Under the pieces are notes generated by a model. It was not told the origin of the DNA and searched no databases. It saw nothing but the letters and a program-made list of their open reading frames with translations. A program made the translations under genes and the position numbers. A stretch of 64,000 nucleotides of DNA from Arthrobacter sp. UKPF54-2 (GTDB lineage: Bacteria; Actinomycetota; Actinomycetes; Actinomycetales; Micrococcaceae): NCBI RefSeq assembly GCF_007858535.1, contig NZ_CP040174.1, positions 310,001 to 374,000 on the forward strand, given 5' to 3'. Position 1 is the first letter of the stretch, and the number at the start of each line of letters is the position of its first letter. Of this stretch, positions 49,945-58,609 are shown one piece after another.

Positions 49945-50014
49945 GTTACCAGTTCGTTACATTTGGAGGACGACGACGTCCTGCCTGCCGTGCCGCGCTG
50001 GAGCCGTTCCAGTC

Positions 50015-50515
50015 CTAGGACCTTGCCTCAATATCGCCAGTGCTGGACTCGGCGATCCGCTTGATCGCGGCGAGCGTCCTCGGAATGCCGTCGAGCGCCT
50101 GCTGGGTGCGGTCCGCGATTTGGGCGTCCGCCCCGTCGCCGAATTTCTCCACGAACATGGCGATCCCCTCCGGCAGGAATTCCCACGATTCGCTTAGGAC
50201 TGTTCCGGCGTCGGACGGTGTGAGGGCGAAGCCCCAGCGGACATACTTGCCCCCTACCACCCACGCGAACTCGCGGCCGCGCTCGGCAGCCACCACCTGC
50301 GACCGGGTCTCCCAAGTCCGCGTCGGGAGCTCGTTTCGGCCCGTAAACCAGGCCCCGACGTGGCCGGCGCTGTCTTGGTCGTCCCACCAGCATGACGTAC
50401 AAACCGGGCTCCACTCACCGGTGCGGGTGATGTCGGAGACCAGGTCGTAGAGTATCTCGGCTGAGGCGTTGACCGTGACCGAATCCTGGTATTGGCGGAT
50501 GCTGCGCTGATTCAT
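50015..50515 (-). CDS. SRPBCC family protein (polyketide cyclase/dehydrase-like)
   Basis: 166 residues from ATG at 50513-50515 with AAGGA eight bases upstream. The pattern 'YQDSVTVNASAEILYDLVSDITRTGEWSPVCTSCWWDD', 'GAWFTGRNELPTRTWETRSQVVAAERGREFAWVV' and 'TVLSESWEF' is typical of ligand-binding START-like proteins. The conserved 'TGEWSP' follows the first helix. The family is diverse; no substrate is inferred. It is divergent from the DUF4383 gene at 50721. Confidence 0.85.
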   Translation of the reverse strand: MNQRSIRQYQDSVTVNASAEILYDLVSDITRTGEWSPVCTSCWWDDQDSAGHVGAWFTGRNELPTRTWETRSQVVAAERGREFAWVVGGKYVRWGFALTPSDAGTVLSESWEFLPEGIAMFVEKFGDGADAQIADRTQQALDGIPRTLAAIKRIAESSTGDIEARS

Positions 50516-50720
50516 GAGGTCCATCCTTACAGATGCGTCCCGCTGCCGCCGAAGGACGCCGAGGACCGCCGCAGGGACCGCTCCCGCCACCGGCGCCGCC
50601 GAGAAGGAATCTGCCGCGAGCAATCCGCAGCCCTGCCTCCTCCGAATTGCTGGCATAAGCATCGGAGCGGCCGCACCCCGGCCGGCCCGCCACCGCAAGC
50701 CCGCACCCAAGGAGCAACGC

Positions 50721-51173
50721 ATGACCACCACCACCCACACCCGGACCACAGCCCGCACCACCGTCCAGAAGGCAAGCCTCGCCGTCGGCGCCGTCTTCCT
50801 GCTGGTCGGCATCCTGGGCTTCGTCCCGGGGATCACCACCAACTACGAGTCGCTGCAGTTCGCCGGCCACCACTCCGAGGCCATGCTGCTGGGCCTGTTC
50901 CAGGTCTCGGTCCTGCACAACGTCGTCCACCTGCTCTTCGGCGCTGCCGGCCTGTTGCTGGCCCGCACCGCCACCGGCGCCCGCGCCTTCCTGCTGTACG
51001 GCGGCGTCATCTACCTGGTCCTGTTTGTGTACGGCCTGGTGGTCCCGGAAGGTTCGGCCGGCGACTTTGTGCCGCTGAACAGCCTGGACAACATCCTGCA
51101 CCTGGTGCTCGGCGCCGGCATGATCGCGCTGGCAGTCATCCTCACCAAGGGCCGCGCCAAGGCCCGCGCGTAA
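50721..51173 (+). CDS. DUF4383-type membrane protein, second paralogue
   Basis: 150 residues from ATG behind AAGGAGC. A Thr-rich N-terminus is followed by four hydrophobic helices with 'GILGFVPGITTNYESLQFAGH', 'LLGLFQVSVLHNVVHLLFGAAGL' and 'SLDNILHLVLGAGMIAL'. It is a clear paralogue of the protein at 11500-11967. His and Asn residues (LHNVVHLL) recur in both. It is followed by a Rho-independent terminator. Confidence 0.88.
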   Translation: MTTTTHTRTTARTTVQKASLAVGAVFLLVGILGFVPGITTNYESLQFAGHHSEAMLLGLFQVSVLHNVVHLLFGAAGLLLARTATGARAFLLYGGVIYLVLFVYGLVVPEGSAGDFVPLNSLDNILHLVLGAGMIALAVILTKGRAKARA

Positions 51174-51196
51174 CGCCCGCCTCGCACTTCTCAGCG

Positions 51197-51236
51197 AACG
51201 CGACCACCGGATTCCGGTGGGCGCGTTTGTTGTTTC
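51197..51236. terminator. Bidirectional terminator hairpin
   Basis: AACGCG-CCACCGG and CCGGTGG-CGCGTT pair around ATT, with one mismatched bulge, followed on the plus strand by TTGTTGTTT. The minus strand reads AAACAACAAA before the stem. It separates the DUF4383 gene from the convergent small gene. Confidence 0.85.
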
Positions 51237-51375
51237 AGCTCTTGTCCCGCGGTTCCGACGCCGACAAGGTTCGCTTCCGTTCGCTGGTCCCAGACCTACC
51301 GGCGGTGAATGTCACGCCGCCAACCACCGGCAACAGGACGACGACACCAATGAAGATTTTGGTTCGTGGATTCAT
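51235..51375 (-). CDS. Hypothetical small membrane protein, 46 residues
   Basis: ATG at 51373-51375 has GGGAAGGG upstream, giving 'MNPRTKIFIGVVVLLPVVGGVTFTAGRSG' and a basic tail. A single N-terminal hydrophobic segment suggests a membrane anchor. Longer versions upstream lack a ribosome binding site. Nothing else is known. Confidence 0.5.
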   Translation of the reverse strand: MNPRTKIFIGVVVLLPVVGGVTFTAGRSGTSERKRTLSASEPRDKS

Positions 51376-51519
51376 GACCCTTCCCACTCCGTCGAACAGG
51401 CCAGCCGCCGGCGTCACGGACCTCCTAAAGAAATATTCCCGCATCACCGGTTCGGATGCTCCCCGCGGGTCTAGGGTGAGACGGTCGGCACCCGCCGCGA
51501 AAACCCTCAAGGAGGGTGC

Positions 51520-51999
51520 ATGACTTCCAGCCAGTCCAGCTCCGAACAATTCGGCCAGCATCTGAAGAGCGTCGGCGGCTCAGAGGCCGACGCCAACGGT
51601 TCCGACTACGTCGTCACGGAGGAAGACACCGTGGAAAGCGTCGTCTCGGGCCTGCGGATGAAACAGCAGGAGCACGGCAATCAGGCCAGCGAGCCCTCCA
51701 TCCTCCATGCCTCGGCCCAAGTCCTCATCAGCAGGCGCGATGAGCAGGATCCGGCCCATCACGCCGGGACCTCCCAACAGGGGACGTACCAACTGGACAT
51801 TCACTTCGGCGGCGGCCACAGCACCCGGGAACCCATCCCCGAAAGGGACCTGGAAACCGCCCAGATCTGGGCCCAGGGCCGGATCGACGCCCAAGGTGCA
51901 GACTTCGGTGCCATCTATTTTCCCTCCGGCGGCGGCATTGCCCCCGGAACGGGTGCACTGGAGTGCAGCTACGACCGCGCGGTGGGCTGGTACCGGTAG
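51520..51999 (+). CDS. Hypothetical protein, 159 residues
   Basis: ATG is behind AAGGAGG at optimal spacing, and codon use is normal for the genome. The N-terminal half is hydrophilic and acidic ('SEADANGSDYVVTEEDTVESVVSGLRMKQQEHG'). The C-terminal half is richer in Gly and aromatic residues ('TYQLDIHFGGGHSTREPIPERDLETAQIWAQGRIDAQGADFGAIYFPSGGG'). There is no membrane helix or signal peptide and I do not recognise a family. The following gene is 67 bp downstream in the same direction. Confidence 0.7.
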   Translation: MTSSQSSSEQFGQHLKSVGGSEADANGSDYVVTEEDTVESVVSGLRMKQQEHGNQASEPSILHASAQVLISRRDEQDPAHHAGTSQQGTYQLDIHFGGGHSTREPIPERDLETAQIWAQGRIDAQGADFGAIYFPSGGGIAPGTGALECSYDRAVGWYR

Positions 52000-52066
52000 G
52001 CTGCGCGTCCGCGGGTTTATCCTGCAGAAAGACCCGCTCGATGGCCGCCAATCCCCGGAGGTACTC

Positions 52067-52456
52067 ATGGAAATGCCGAAAGCATCCGACGCCGACAAGG
52101 AGCACTTCCGCGCTGTGGTGCCGGAGACTCCCGAGGTGGTCATCAAGCCGATGTTCGGGAACCTGGGGGCGTTCGTGCACGGCAACATGTTTGCCGGCCT
52201 GTTCGGCCCCACCATCGGCGTGAAGCTCTCCGACACAGACAAGGCGACGCTCGAAAGTACCGAGCGGACCGTCCCGTTCGGCCCGGCCGAGCGCCCCATG
52301 GGCGGCTACACCGGCTTGCCGGAGATCTGGAACGGCGAGGGCGACGGCGATGAGGCGCGCGCGAGGGCCTGGGTGGAAAAGGCGTTCGAGCATGTGGCCG
52401 GGCTGCCGCCGAAGGTTGCGAAGGCGCCCAAGTCACCGAAGGCTCCTAAGAAGTAG
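52067..52456 (+). CDS. TfoX/Sxy N-terminal domain family protein
   Basis: 129 residues from ATG behind CGGAGG. The N-terminus 'PEVVIKPMFGNLGAFVHGNMFAGLFGPTIGVKLSD' is the TfoX_N pattern. 'GPAERPMGGYTGLPEIW' follows, then 'ARAWVEKAFEHVAGLPPK' and a Lys/Pro/Ala tail (KAPKSPKAPKK). Full-length TfoX regulates competence in Proteobacteria, but stand-alone TfoX_N proteins in actinobacteria have no known role. It ends two bases before the monooxygenase gene, so the two are likely co-translated. Confidence 0.88.
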   Translation: MEMPKASDADKEHFRAVVPETPEVVIKPMFGNLGAFVHGNMFAGLFGPTIGVKLSDTDKATLESTERTVPFGPAERPMGGYTGLPEIWNGEGDGDEARARAWVEKAFEHVAGLPPKVAKAPKSPKAPKK

Positions 52457-52458
52457 TC

Positions 52459-53724
52459 ATGTCCTCCCCCGGCGCAGGACCAGTCCACGACATCGACACC
52501 CTCGTGATCGGTGCCGGACAGGCGGGCCTGGCAACCAGCTACTGGCTAGGCCGGCACGGCGTCGACCATCAACTGCTGGAACGGCGGCCGGAACTGGGCG
52601 GCGCCTGGCAGGACCGCTGGGACTCGTTCTACCTGAACACCCCGAACTTTGCGTTCCTGCTGCCGGAGCTGAGCTACGACGGTCCCGCGCCGGACGCTTT
52701 CCTCCCCCGCGACGAGGTGATCGGGCTGTTCCGTGACTACGCCGCGCGGATCAAGGCGCCGGTCCGGCTCGGCACGGAGGTGACCCGGGTCGGGGTCGTC
52801 GACGGCGGCTTCACGGTGGAGACCAATCAGGGTCTCTGGAAGGCACGGAACGTCGTCCTGGCGAACGGCGCGTTCCAGCGTCCGCGGATCCCGGCGTCGG
52901 CCGCGGCACTCCCCCGGCACATCCTTCAGCTGCACAGCCACGACTACCGCAACGCGCAGCAGCTTCCCGACGGCGCCGTGCTGGTGGTGGGCACCGGGCA
53001 GTCCGGCGGCCAGATCACCGAGGACCTGCTCGACGCCGGCCGGGAGGTCCACCTTGCCGTCGCGACCTGCCCCGAGGCTCCGCGGCGGTACCGCGGCCAG
53101 GACGTTTTCTACTGGATCCTGCAACTCAACCTCCACGGCCCCGAATTCGGCATCAACGGCCTCCAAACGGACCAGCTGCCCTCACCGGCCGCGCGGTTTA
53201 TGTGCAACCCGCTGATCTCCGGCAACGGCGGCGGCCACAGTATCCACCTCCGGGACCTCGGCCGCCGGGGCGTCCGCCTGCACGGACGCTTCGAGGGAAC
53301 GGACGACGGCGGACTCGTCTTCAGCGACGACCTCCCCGCACGCCTCGCCCTGGTGGAGGCCGGGTTCGGCGAGCGGCTGGGACGGATGGCCGACGCCTAC
53401 ATCGCCGCGGCAGGCATCGACGCGCCGCCCGCTGAGCCTGTGCTGGCGGACGACTGGCTGCCCGCCGAATCGGGGGCGCGGCTCAAGCTGGAGGCCGAGG
53501 ACGTCACCTCGGTCATCTGGTGCACCGGCTACGGCCTGGACTTCAGTTTCCTCGACCTGCCGGTGCTCGACGAGTGGAACTACCCGCGGCACAGCCGCGG
53601 CGTCACCGAGGTCCCGGGGCTCTACGCTGTGGGCCTGCCCTGGCTCACGAAGCACCTGTCCGCCACGCTATCCGTGGTGGGCGACGACGCGGAGTTCGTG
53701 GCCGCGCACGTCGCAGGGCGGTGA
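52459..53724 (+). CDS. FAD/NAD(P)-binding monooxygenase-like oxidoreductase (CzcO type)
   Basis: 421 residues. The FAD-binding Rossmann motif is GAGQAGLATSYWLG (about residues 18-31) and the NADPH-binding one is VVGTGQSGGQITEDLL (about 175-190). 'SFYLNTPNFAFLLPEL' and 'VIWCTGYGLDFSFLDLPVLDE' fit the flavin-containing monooxygenase/CzcO group. The substrate is unknown. The ATG lies two bases after the TfoX-like stop. This is the last intact ordinary chromosomal gene before the accessory region; only a decayed dehydrogenase lies beyond it. Confidence 0.88.
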   Translation: MSSPGAGPVHDIDTLVIGAGQAGLATSYWLGRHGVDHQLLERRPELGGAWQDRWDSFYLNTPNFAFLLPELSYDGPAPDAFLPRDEVIGLFRDYAARIKAPVRLGTEVTRVGVVDGGFTVETNQGLWKARNVVLANGAFQRPRIPASAAALPRHILQLHSHDYRNAQQLPDGAVLVVGTGQSGGQITEDLLDAGREVHLAVATCPEAPRRYRGQDVFYWILQLNLHGPEFGINGLQTDQLPSPAARFMCNPLISGNGGGHSIHLRDLGRRGVRLHGRFEGTDDGGLVFSDDLPARLALVEAGFGERLGRMADAYIAAAGIDAPPAEPVLADDWLPAESGARLKLEAEDVTSVIWCTGYGLDFSFLDLPVLDEWNYPRHSRGVTEVPGLYAVGLPWLTKHLSATLSVVGDDAEFVAAHVAGR

Positions 53725-53753
53725 CGGGGCGTTTTCAAGCTCGTGCCGCTACG

Positions 53754-54190
53754 GTGCACCAACCCCTTCACGGCCGTGTCCTTGTGGTTGATGAGGGTGT
53801 CGAAGCCCTGCTCCACCAGGTCGTCGAGCGCGATCCTGCCGGTGATGCGCGATTTGAGGTCCACCTTGCCCAGCTTGGCCATTAATGACTGAAGGATAGT
53901 CCCGGACGTAGGCGACGGTTGCCGCGCAGGTCGATCTCCTTGAGCACCAGCTTCTGCATGTCCATGTTGGCGGGCGCACCCCAGATGGACACGTTGCCCC
54001 CCTTCCCCGGGGTCGGACGGCGTCGAGCATAGTATCCAGCACCGCGTTTACGCCGGCGCACTCGAACGCCCATGCCCTTGAGGATGGCCGCGGTCAGCAG
54101 CCCCGGATGCGGATGCCCCAGACCGGGGCAGAAGAAGGTGGGGCCTCTCAGGTATTCATGCAGGTCCGTGCCGCAGATGCCGCACCGCTC
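53754..54190 (-). pseudogene. Remnant of a zinc-dependent 2,3-butanediol-type alcohol dehydrogenase
   Basis: Three fragments match one enzyme in order but in different frames. The N-terminal zinc site is 'RCGICGTDLHEYL.GP.FF', ending in GHPHP (near 54184-54100). 'NVSIWGAPANMDMQKLVLKEIDLRG' is near 53990-53910, and the C-terminus 'GRIALDDLVEQGFDTLINHKDTAVKGLVH' ends near 53754. The catalytic core (about residues 60-280) is missing and there are frameshifts. This is a decayed gene at the left edge of the accessory region. Confidence 0.8.
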
Positions 54191-54622
54191 GACGTCCCCC
54201 CGGCATGAAATCGTCTGGACCCACCTGGCCAGCCGAACCTGTGTCCGGAAGCGGATGGCGGCATGCCCGGGCTGTGGGGCCCCGGACACCAGATCGATTC
54301 CGCCCCCCGGGACGCCCTGCAACGGTGGACGACTCGGAACACCGCAGCCGCGACATGACGGCACAGTGTGGCAACTGCGCAGTCGACCGTGACACGCGGT
54401 AAGTTAATGGCGTCAGACGGGATGCCTGGGGCACATCCTTGGGCCGTTAGGTTCCCGTCGATGCCGGGGCATTCGGGCCCCCTTCACGTTCTCGGTCGCC
54501 TACATAGGGCAAGGGCACGGCTTGATGGTTCCATATACGGGTTCCTTACCCTTCGGTACCCTAAGATCTCTCGAGGACTACTTGGCCGTCAGCAGCGGCC
54601 GCGGATCAATGAGGCATGAAAA
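54191..54622. other. Scrambled gap at the island boundary
   Basis: About 430 bp with no convincing gene; the short frames on both strands have no ribosome binding sites and no family match. It holds an AT-richer patch near 54520-54570 (GGTTCCATATACGGG, TACCCTAAGAT) that could be the promoter of the small gene at 54623. I could not find a tRNA or a clear att repeat. Confidence 0.5.
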
Positions 54623-54895
54623 ATGACAGACCTGAAAACAGCGACCCAAAGCACGCGCAATAGAGTTCCGCTCGTGGCCACCCAAGCTGAGAAAAGTGTC
54701 CGCTTGAGCGCCGACATCACTCCAGCAACGTATCGGGAACTAACTCGAATCTCACAAGACTTTGCCTTCCAAATTGGACGCACGCGTGTCGCACACGTTG
54801 ACGTCGTGCGGTCACTGCTTGAGGAACTGATCGTAAATCCGAGTCTTCGCGACATCGTTCGTGACCGAATTGAATCGACGCTGGCTGGTCGCTAG
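54623..54895 (+). CDS. Small putative ribbon-helix-helix protein
   Basis: 90 residues from ATG. After a polar N-terminus the sequence 'KSVRLSADITPATYRELTRISQDFAFQIGRTRVAHVDVVRSLLEELIVNPSLRDIVRDRI' shows a strand followed by two helices, as in ribbon-helix-helix DNA-binding proteins, and resembles small ParB-like partner proteins of actinobacterial plasmids. This is pattern-based. No parA or toxin gene is adjacent. It is the only plus-strand gene in the island and may be a stray plasmid or regulatory gene. Confidence 0.55.
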   Translation: MTDLKTATQSTRNRVPLVATQAEKSVRLSADITPATYRELTRISQDFAFQIGRTRVAHVDVVRSLLEELIVNPSLRDIVRDRIESTLAGR

Positions 54896-54988
54896 GACTT
54901 CACACAGTTTTCCTGCCCTTTCAAAAGCATTTGTTTTGTCCGATGCGCTGTGTGAGGGCCGTAGGTTGGGGACGGACCGTTACAGCCG

Positions 54989-55210
54989 TCAATGCATAAT
55001 GCTCTCGGTGCCCCCTTGAAACGGGTCGGTATCCTCGCCTAACTCCAAGCTCACCGAAACAAGCGGGCCCGCTAAATCAGCGACCAGGCGTCGTTCAGTC
55101 TCCCGTGACGCCTCGCGGTCCAGATGCCCAGCTGTCGACGGTCCAGCGCCGAGAACTCCGATGGGCCCTCTGTGCCGAGGTCGCCTCCCTTTGCCGCTAG
55201 GTTGTGACAT
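54989..55210 (-). CDS. Hypothetical 73-residue protein overlapping mcrC
   Basis: ATG at 55208-55210 overlaps the end of mcrC by 14 bp. The product 'MSQPSGKGRRPRHRGPIGVLGAGPSTAG', then 'LDREASRETERRLVADLAGPLVSVSLELGEDTDP', has a basic head and an acidic amphipathic tail. No family is recognised and the ribosome binding site is weak. It may be a small co-translated partner of McrBC or simply non-functional. Confidence 0.4.
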   Translation of the reverse strand: MSQPSGKGRRPRHRGPIGVLGAGPSTAGHLDREASRETERRLVADLAGPLVSVSLELGEDTDPFQGGTESIMH

Positions 55211-56384
55211 TCGAACGGTCGACCATTTTCGCGGCCAGGTTCTGGACCTGTTGAAGTAGGTGCTCCGGCTTTGCCTCGAGGTCCAAGGCATGGCTGTAGA
55301 TGTGAATGTCGGCGCCGTCGATCTGGTGCAGGACCTCATCATTGTCGGCCTTGGCGTAGACAAGATGCCCGACTTTCATTTTGAACCTCGTGCAGTAGGC
55401 AAGCATTTGGTACAAGTCCGCGTTCGGGAACCGTTTGTTCTTTTCGGCCTTGTACTTTGCGTCCAGAACGGCGAGGACCACATCGTCCTTATGCCAGACA
55501 ATGTCCGGGCGAAGGGCGACTTTGGCGCCGACGTCCAAGTGTTTGCCCGCGTATTGCAGATCTATCCTTCCGTCGCTGGAATCCATGGCTTCACGGAGAG
55601 CCACCGAGACGAAATCCTCGAACACTTCCCACATATCGAAGAGGAAGGACCTGGCAGCGACTTCCCCGGCAGGCTGCTCCAAGGAACCATGGCGGAGGAT
55701 GATCTGGGCCAAAATAGCAGCCGGTCGGTAGTGGGCGTTCAAACGGGTAAACAGAATTTCCGGAGGCGCTGCCCCTCGGGCAATGGAGGCCACCCCATCG
55801 AATTTCAGCAGCAGCTTCCGAAGTGACTGCCTGTCCGATTCGGCGAGGCGAGGAACTGTAAGGAGAGTTCTAGCCGCCGACAGCAGGAGGCGGTTCTCGG
55901 CCACGTCCACGGTGTAGTCGTCGTACGAAACCTCGGCAGGCAGGGGCAGACCGGCGCGGCGTCCAATCTGACCCGGCACATCGAGTCTGCCTCGGATCAT
56001 TGGTTCAGCTTCGTGGACAGTTCTGTATCCCTGAAGGAGCCCTTGGACGGTCGCCTTCTTCACCTGCCGGATATATGCGCTGGCGATGCTACTGACCAGC
56101 TCGTCATCAGAGGAAAGGGAAACGTCATCGTCGCGCCAATAACGAGGGGCCTGCGAATATCCCATGAGAAAGAACAGTCGAGACATCGGCATCTTTGGTC
56201 GGATGCTGAGTTCGTCGGACCCGACGGCGATCACGCCAACTTTCGATACCCCCGACACCGTCCACTGACCGCCTCCTTCGGGAAGAGCGGTAGCGATTCC
56301 CAAGGCGTTAATTGCACGGCCCAGCTCGTCCGGCAAAGCCAATTTCTGGCTGGCGCCGCTTTCACGAAGTTCGAAGGTCGCCAA
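55197..56384 (-). CDS. mcrC: McrC-like restriction protein
   Basis: 395 residues from TTG. McrC binds and stimulates the McrB GTPase and carries the nuclease of this type IV, modification-dependent restriction system. The first 150 residues are McrC-like ('IRPKMPMSRLFFLMGYS', 'IRQVKKATVQGLLQGYRTVHE', 'IRGRLDV'). The PD-(D/E)XK nuclease is at the C-terminal side, with Asp294 (RPDIVW) and VLDAKYK (Asp308, Lys310). It starts 3 bp after the mcrB stop. The N-terminal portion is longer than E. coli McrC, so target choice may differ. Confidence 0.92.
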   Translation of the reverse strand: MATFELRESGASQKLALPDELGRAINALGIATALPEGGGQWTVSGVSKVGVIAVGSDELSIRPKMPMSRLFFLMGYSQAPRYWRDDDVSLSSDDELVSSIASAYIRQVKKATVQGLLQGYRTVHEAEPMIRGRLDVPGQIGRRAGLPLPAEVSYDDYTVDVAENRLLLSAARTLLTVPRLAESDRQSLRKLLLKFDGVASIARGAAPPEILFTRLNAHYRPAAILAQIILRHGSLEQPAGEVAARSFLFDMWEVFEDFVSVALREAMDSSDGRIDLQYAGKHLDVGAKVALRPDIVWHKDDVVLAVLDAKYKAEKNKRFPNADLYQMLAYCTRFKMKVGHLVYAKADNDEVLHQIDGADIHIYSHALDLEAKPEHLLQQVQNLAAKMVDRSNVTT

Positions 56385-56387
56385 CGA

Positions 56388-58556
56388 CTATTCCGCCTCG
56401 GCCGGTGCCGTACTCTCACCGATCGTGTCCGTCGGGACACTATTCTTCATGGCGGAACGCTCCGCGCGCAGTGTGTCGATCCTGTATTGCTTCAGTACTT
56501 CCTTACCCTCGCCGTAGTGATGCTCTTCGAGAAGCGGCAGGATTTCCGATGACCAGATGCGGTCCAGAACTTCGTGGGTGAGTTCTCCGCGTTTCGGCAT
56601 CAAGTATGACGGTCCGACGCTGAACGCCGGGTCCTTGATCTTTTTGTTGAGTTGGTTGAGTAGCGCCGCGGGCTCCTGGCCGAGCTTGTTGTGCTGGTGC
56701 GCCTCGAGCCAAGCGCTAAGGACCCCGCTGACAGGTTTATGCGCCGGGTGAAGCTCCCGGAAGGCAAACCGGCGCCGCATCGCCGCGTCCATGAGGGCTA
56801 TGGAGCGGTCCGAGGTATTCATGGTGCCGATAATGAAGAGATTGTCCGGCAGCTCAAAGGGTTCTGCGCTGTATTGGAGATTGATCTTCCGGTGCCTGTA
56901 TTCCAGCAGGAAATAAAGCTCGCCGAAAATCTTTGCGAGGTTACCGCGGTTGATTTCGTCAATGACAAGCACGAAGTTCCGGTGCTTGGCCTTGTTGGCC
57001 TTATCCACGATCCGCCGAAGCGGCCCGTCTTTGAGCTCGTAGCTGAGAGTGCCATTGACGGTGACCGGGCGGTAACCCTGGAAGAAATCTTCGTATGCGT
57101 AGCTCGGATGGAACTGAACCAGCTCCGCTTCGTCGCGTGCAATGTGTTCAGCGAGGGCCATCGCGACGAAGGTCTTGCCTGTACCTGGCGGACCAAACAG
57201 AATCAGTTGGCGCTTGGACTCCAACAAATCCAATGAGTCCTGCAGCCACACTTGGTCGATGAACACCCTCCCGCGCAGGGCGTCGTCTGCCCGCGGGAAA
57301 GGAGTGCGTTCCTCTCCGGGTGCCGGCAGCGGTTCGGCAGGAGGCTCGTCGTCTCCTGCGCCTGAGCCGGTGGGCCTCGGGTTGCTCCCCTTCTTCCACA
57401 GGGGTTTATGTTCCTCGTCATAGAAATCGACGTGTTTGCCGCTCTCCTGCTGCAGACGCAGGCCGATGCTGAACAGGTCCCGGTCAATATCGCCTGTGGA
57501 ATCTGCGTCATGACGGATGAACGCGTTGCGAATCAGACCCTTGTCCTCGTCGGAAAAGCTATCCGTGAAAGTCTCAGGATGGACCATGTACAGCAGAGCA
57601 TTCCGTTGCGTCGGGAAGTTGTGACCTTTCACCCCGAAGACAAAAGATTTCCAGGCCCAAGGATCCTGCAGCACTTCTTGCTGCGCCTCCAGCGTGGCTT
57701 GCAGATAGGCCTCAACCACCGAAATGACTACCACCATCGCTTGGAAGGTGTTGCTATTCATGGCTTGGCCGGGCATAACGACGCCGTTCTTGAGCCCGCT
57801 GAGAACCTGCTCGGGAATGGCAACTGGCTCGTCCAGGGTCTGCAGAACTGCTGAGATTCGTTCGCGTTTTTTGCCGAATCCGATGGCCCGATCCACCGAC
57901 GGAAGCACCTGCCAAGTGACGAGCTCGGCCATCAGCAGCCGAGCGTCATCGGAGGCTTCTGCAAACTGTTGGCGAACCTTCTCGAGGAACGTCCCCTCGC
58001 CCGTGTCAGGAGCATCGATGAACCTCTGCCGGATTTCCGAAATTGCCTCTACCGTCCAAACGTCACGGTCCGGGTCGAACACCGACGTACCGTCGCGAAG
58101 GCCCCGTTGCACGAATAACGCAGTCGTGGTCCGGAAAACATCCTCTGCGGGGTTCCGTGACACGAGCACCGTGCGGAGTTGTTCTGCGCGATTAGCCTTT
58201 CGGGCCGCGGTCTGGGCGGCGCTTAACTTGGCCATCTGCCCGAACAGTTCGTCTGCCCCTGGGTAAAGGTCCAGCGCTTTGACCCCTTCGGGCGTAATGC
58301 GCCAGATCCCGTCCGTCTTGGTCATCCACCCCGCAACAACTAGGCCGATGGAGTCGAAAGACAAGCTTGAGTATCCACGGAGCTGGTTGCTCGGATTGGT
58401 CATAGACTCAGCGGGGCTGAGAGGAACAAGTTCGACGGCGAGTTGGAAGATCCCGTCCGCGTCTTTCGTGTTGGCGACTCCCTCGGAGTGCGCAGCCAAT
58501 ATCTCCAGGACGGCGCGAATGCGCTTTCGACGGTTTGGGCCGGTGCTTTCAGACAT
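56388..58556 (-). CDS. mcrB: McrB-like AAA+ GTPase
   Basis: 722 residues from ATG. The first 430 residues are a long N-terminal region that includes helical segments and a charged Pro-rich linker; it has no DUF3578 or EVE domain that I recognise. The AAA+ core has Walker A GPPGTGKT (455-462), Walker B VLVIDEIN (529-536) and the McrB signature MNTSDRSIALMDAAMRRRF from about 579, linked to GTP preference. It forms the motor of a type IV restriction complex with McrC, cutting DNA with modified cytosine. The different N-terminus suggests another target signal than 5-methylcytosine. Confidence 0.93.
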   Translation of the reverse strand: MSESTGPNRRKRIRAVLEILAAHSEGVANTKDADGIFQLAVELVPLSPAESMTNPSNQLRGYSSLSFDSIGLVVAGWMTKTDGIWRITPEGVKALDLYPGADELFGQMAKLSAAQTAARKANRAEQLRTVLVSRNPAEDVFRTTTALFVQRGLRDGTSVFDPDRDVWTVEAISEIRQRFIDAPDTGEGTFLEKVRQQFAEASDDARLLMAELVTWQVLPSVDRAIGFGKKRERISAVLQTLDEPVAIPEQVLSGLKNGVVMPGQAMNSNTFQAMVVVISVVEAYLQATLEAQQEVLQDPWAWKSFVFGVKGHNFPTQRNALLYMVHPETFTDSFSDEDKGLIRNAFIRHDADSTGDIDRDLFSIGLRLQQESGKHVDFYDEEHKPLWKKGSNPRPTGSGAGDDEPPAEPLPAPGEERTPFPRADDALRGRVFIDQVWLQDSLDLLESKRQLILFGPPGTGKTFVAMALAEHIARDEAELVQFHPSYAYEDFFQGYRPVTVNGTLSYELKDGPLRRIVDKANKAKHRNFVLVIDEINRGNLAKIFGELYFLLEYRHRKINLQYSAEPFELPDNLFIIGTMNTSDRSIALMDAAMRRRFAFRELHPAHKPVSGVLSAWLEAHQHNKLGQEPAALLNQLNKKIKDPAFSVGPSYLMPKRGELTHEVLDRIWSSEILPLLEEHHYGEGKEVLKQYRIDTLRAERSAMKNSVPTDTIGESTAPAEAE

Positions 58557-58609
58557 ATGTTCTCTACGTCCTCTTCGATGTTGCGGAACTGGCGTGGCTA
58601 GCTTTCCAA

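Noticed and set aside
54191..54622. Attachment site or tRNA at the left edge of the island
   Set aside because: No tRNA 3' end and no repeat matching another site in the window could be identified.
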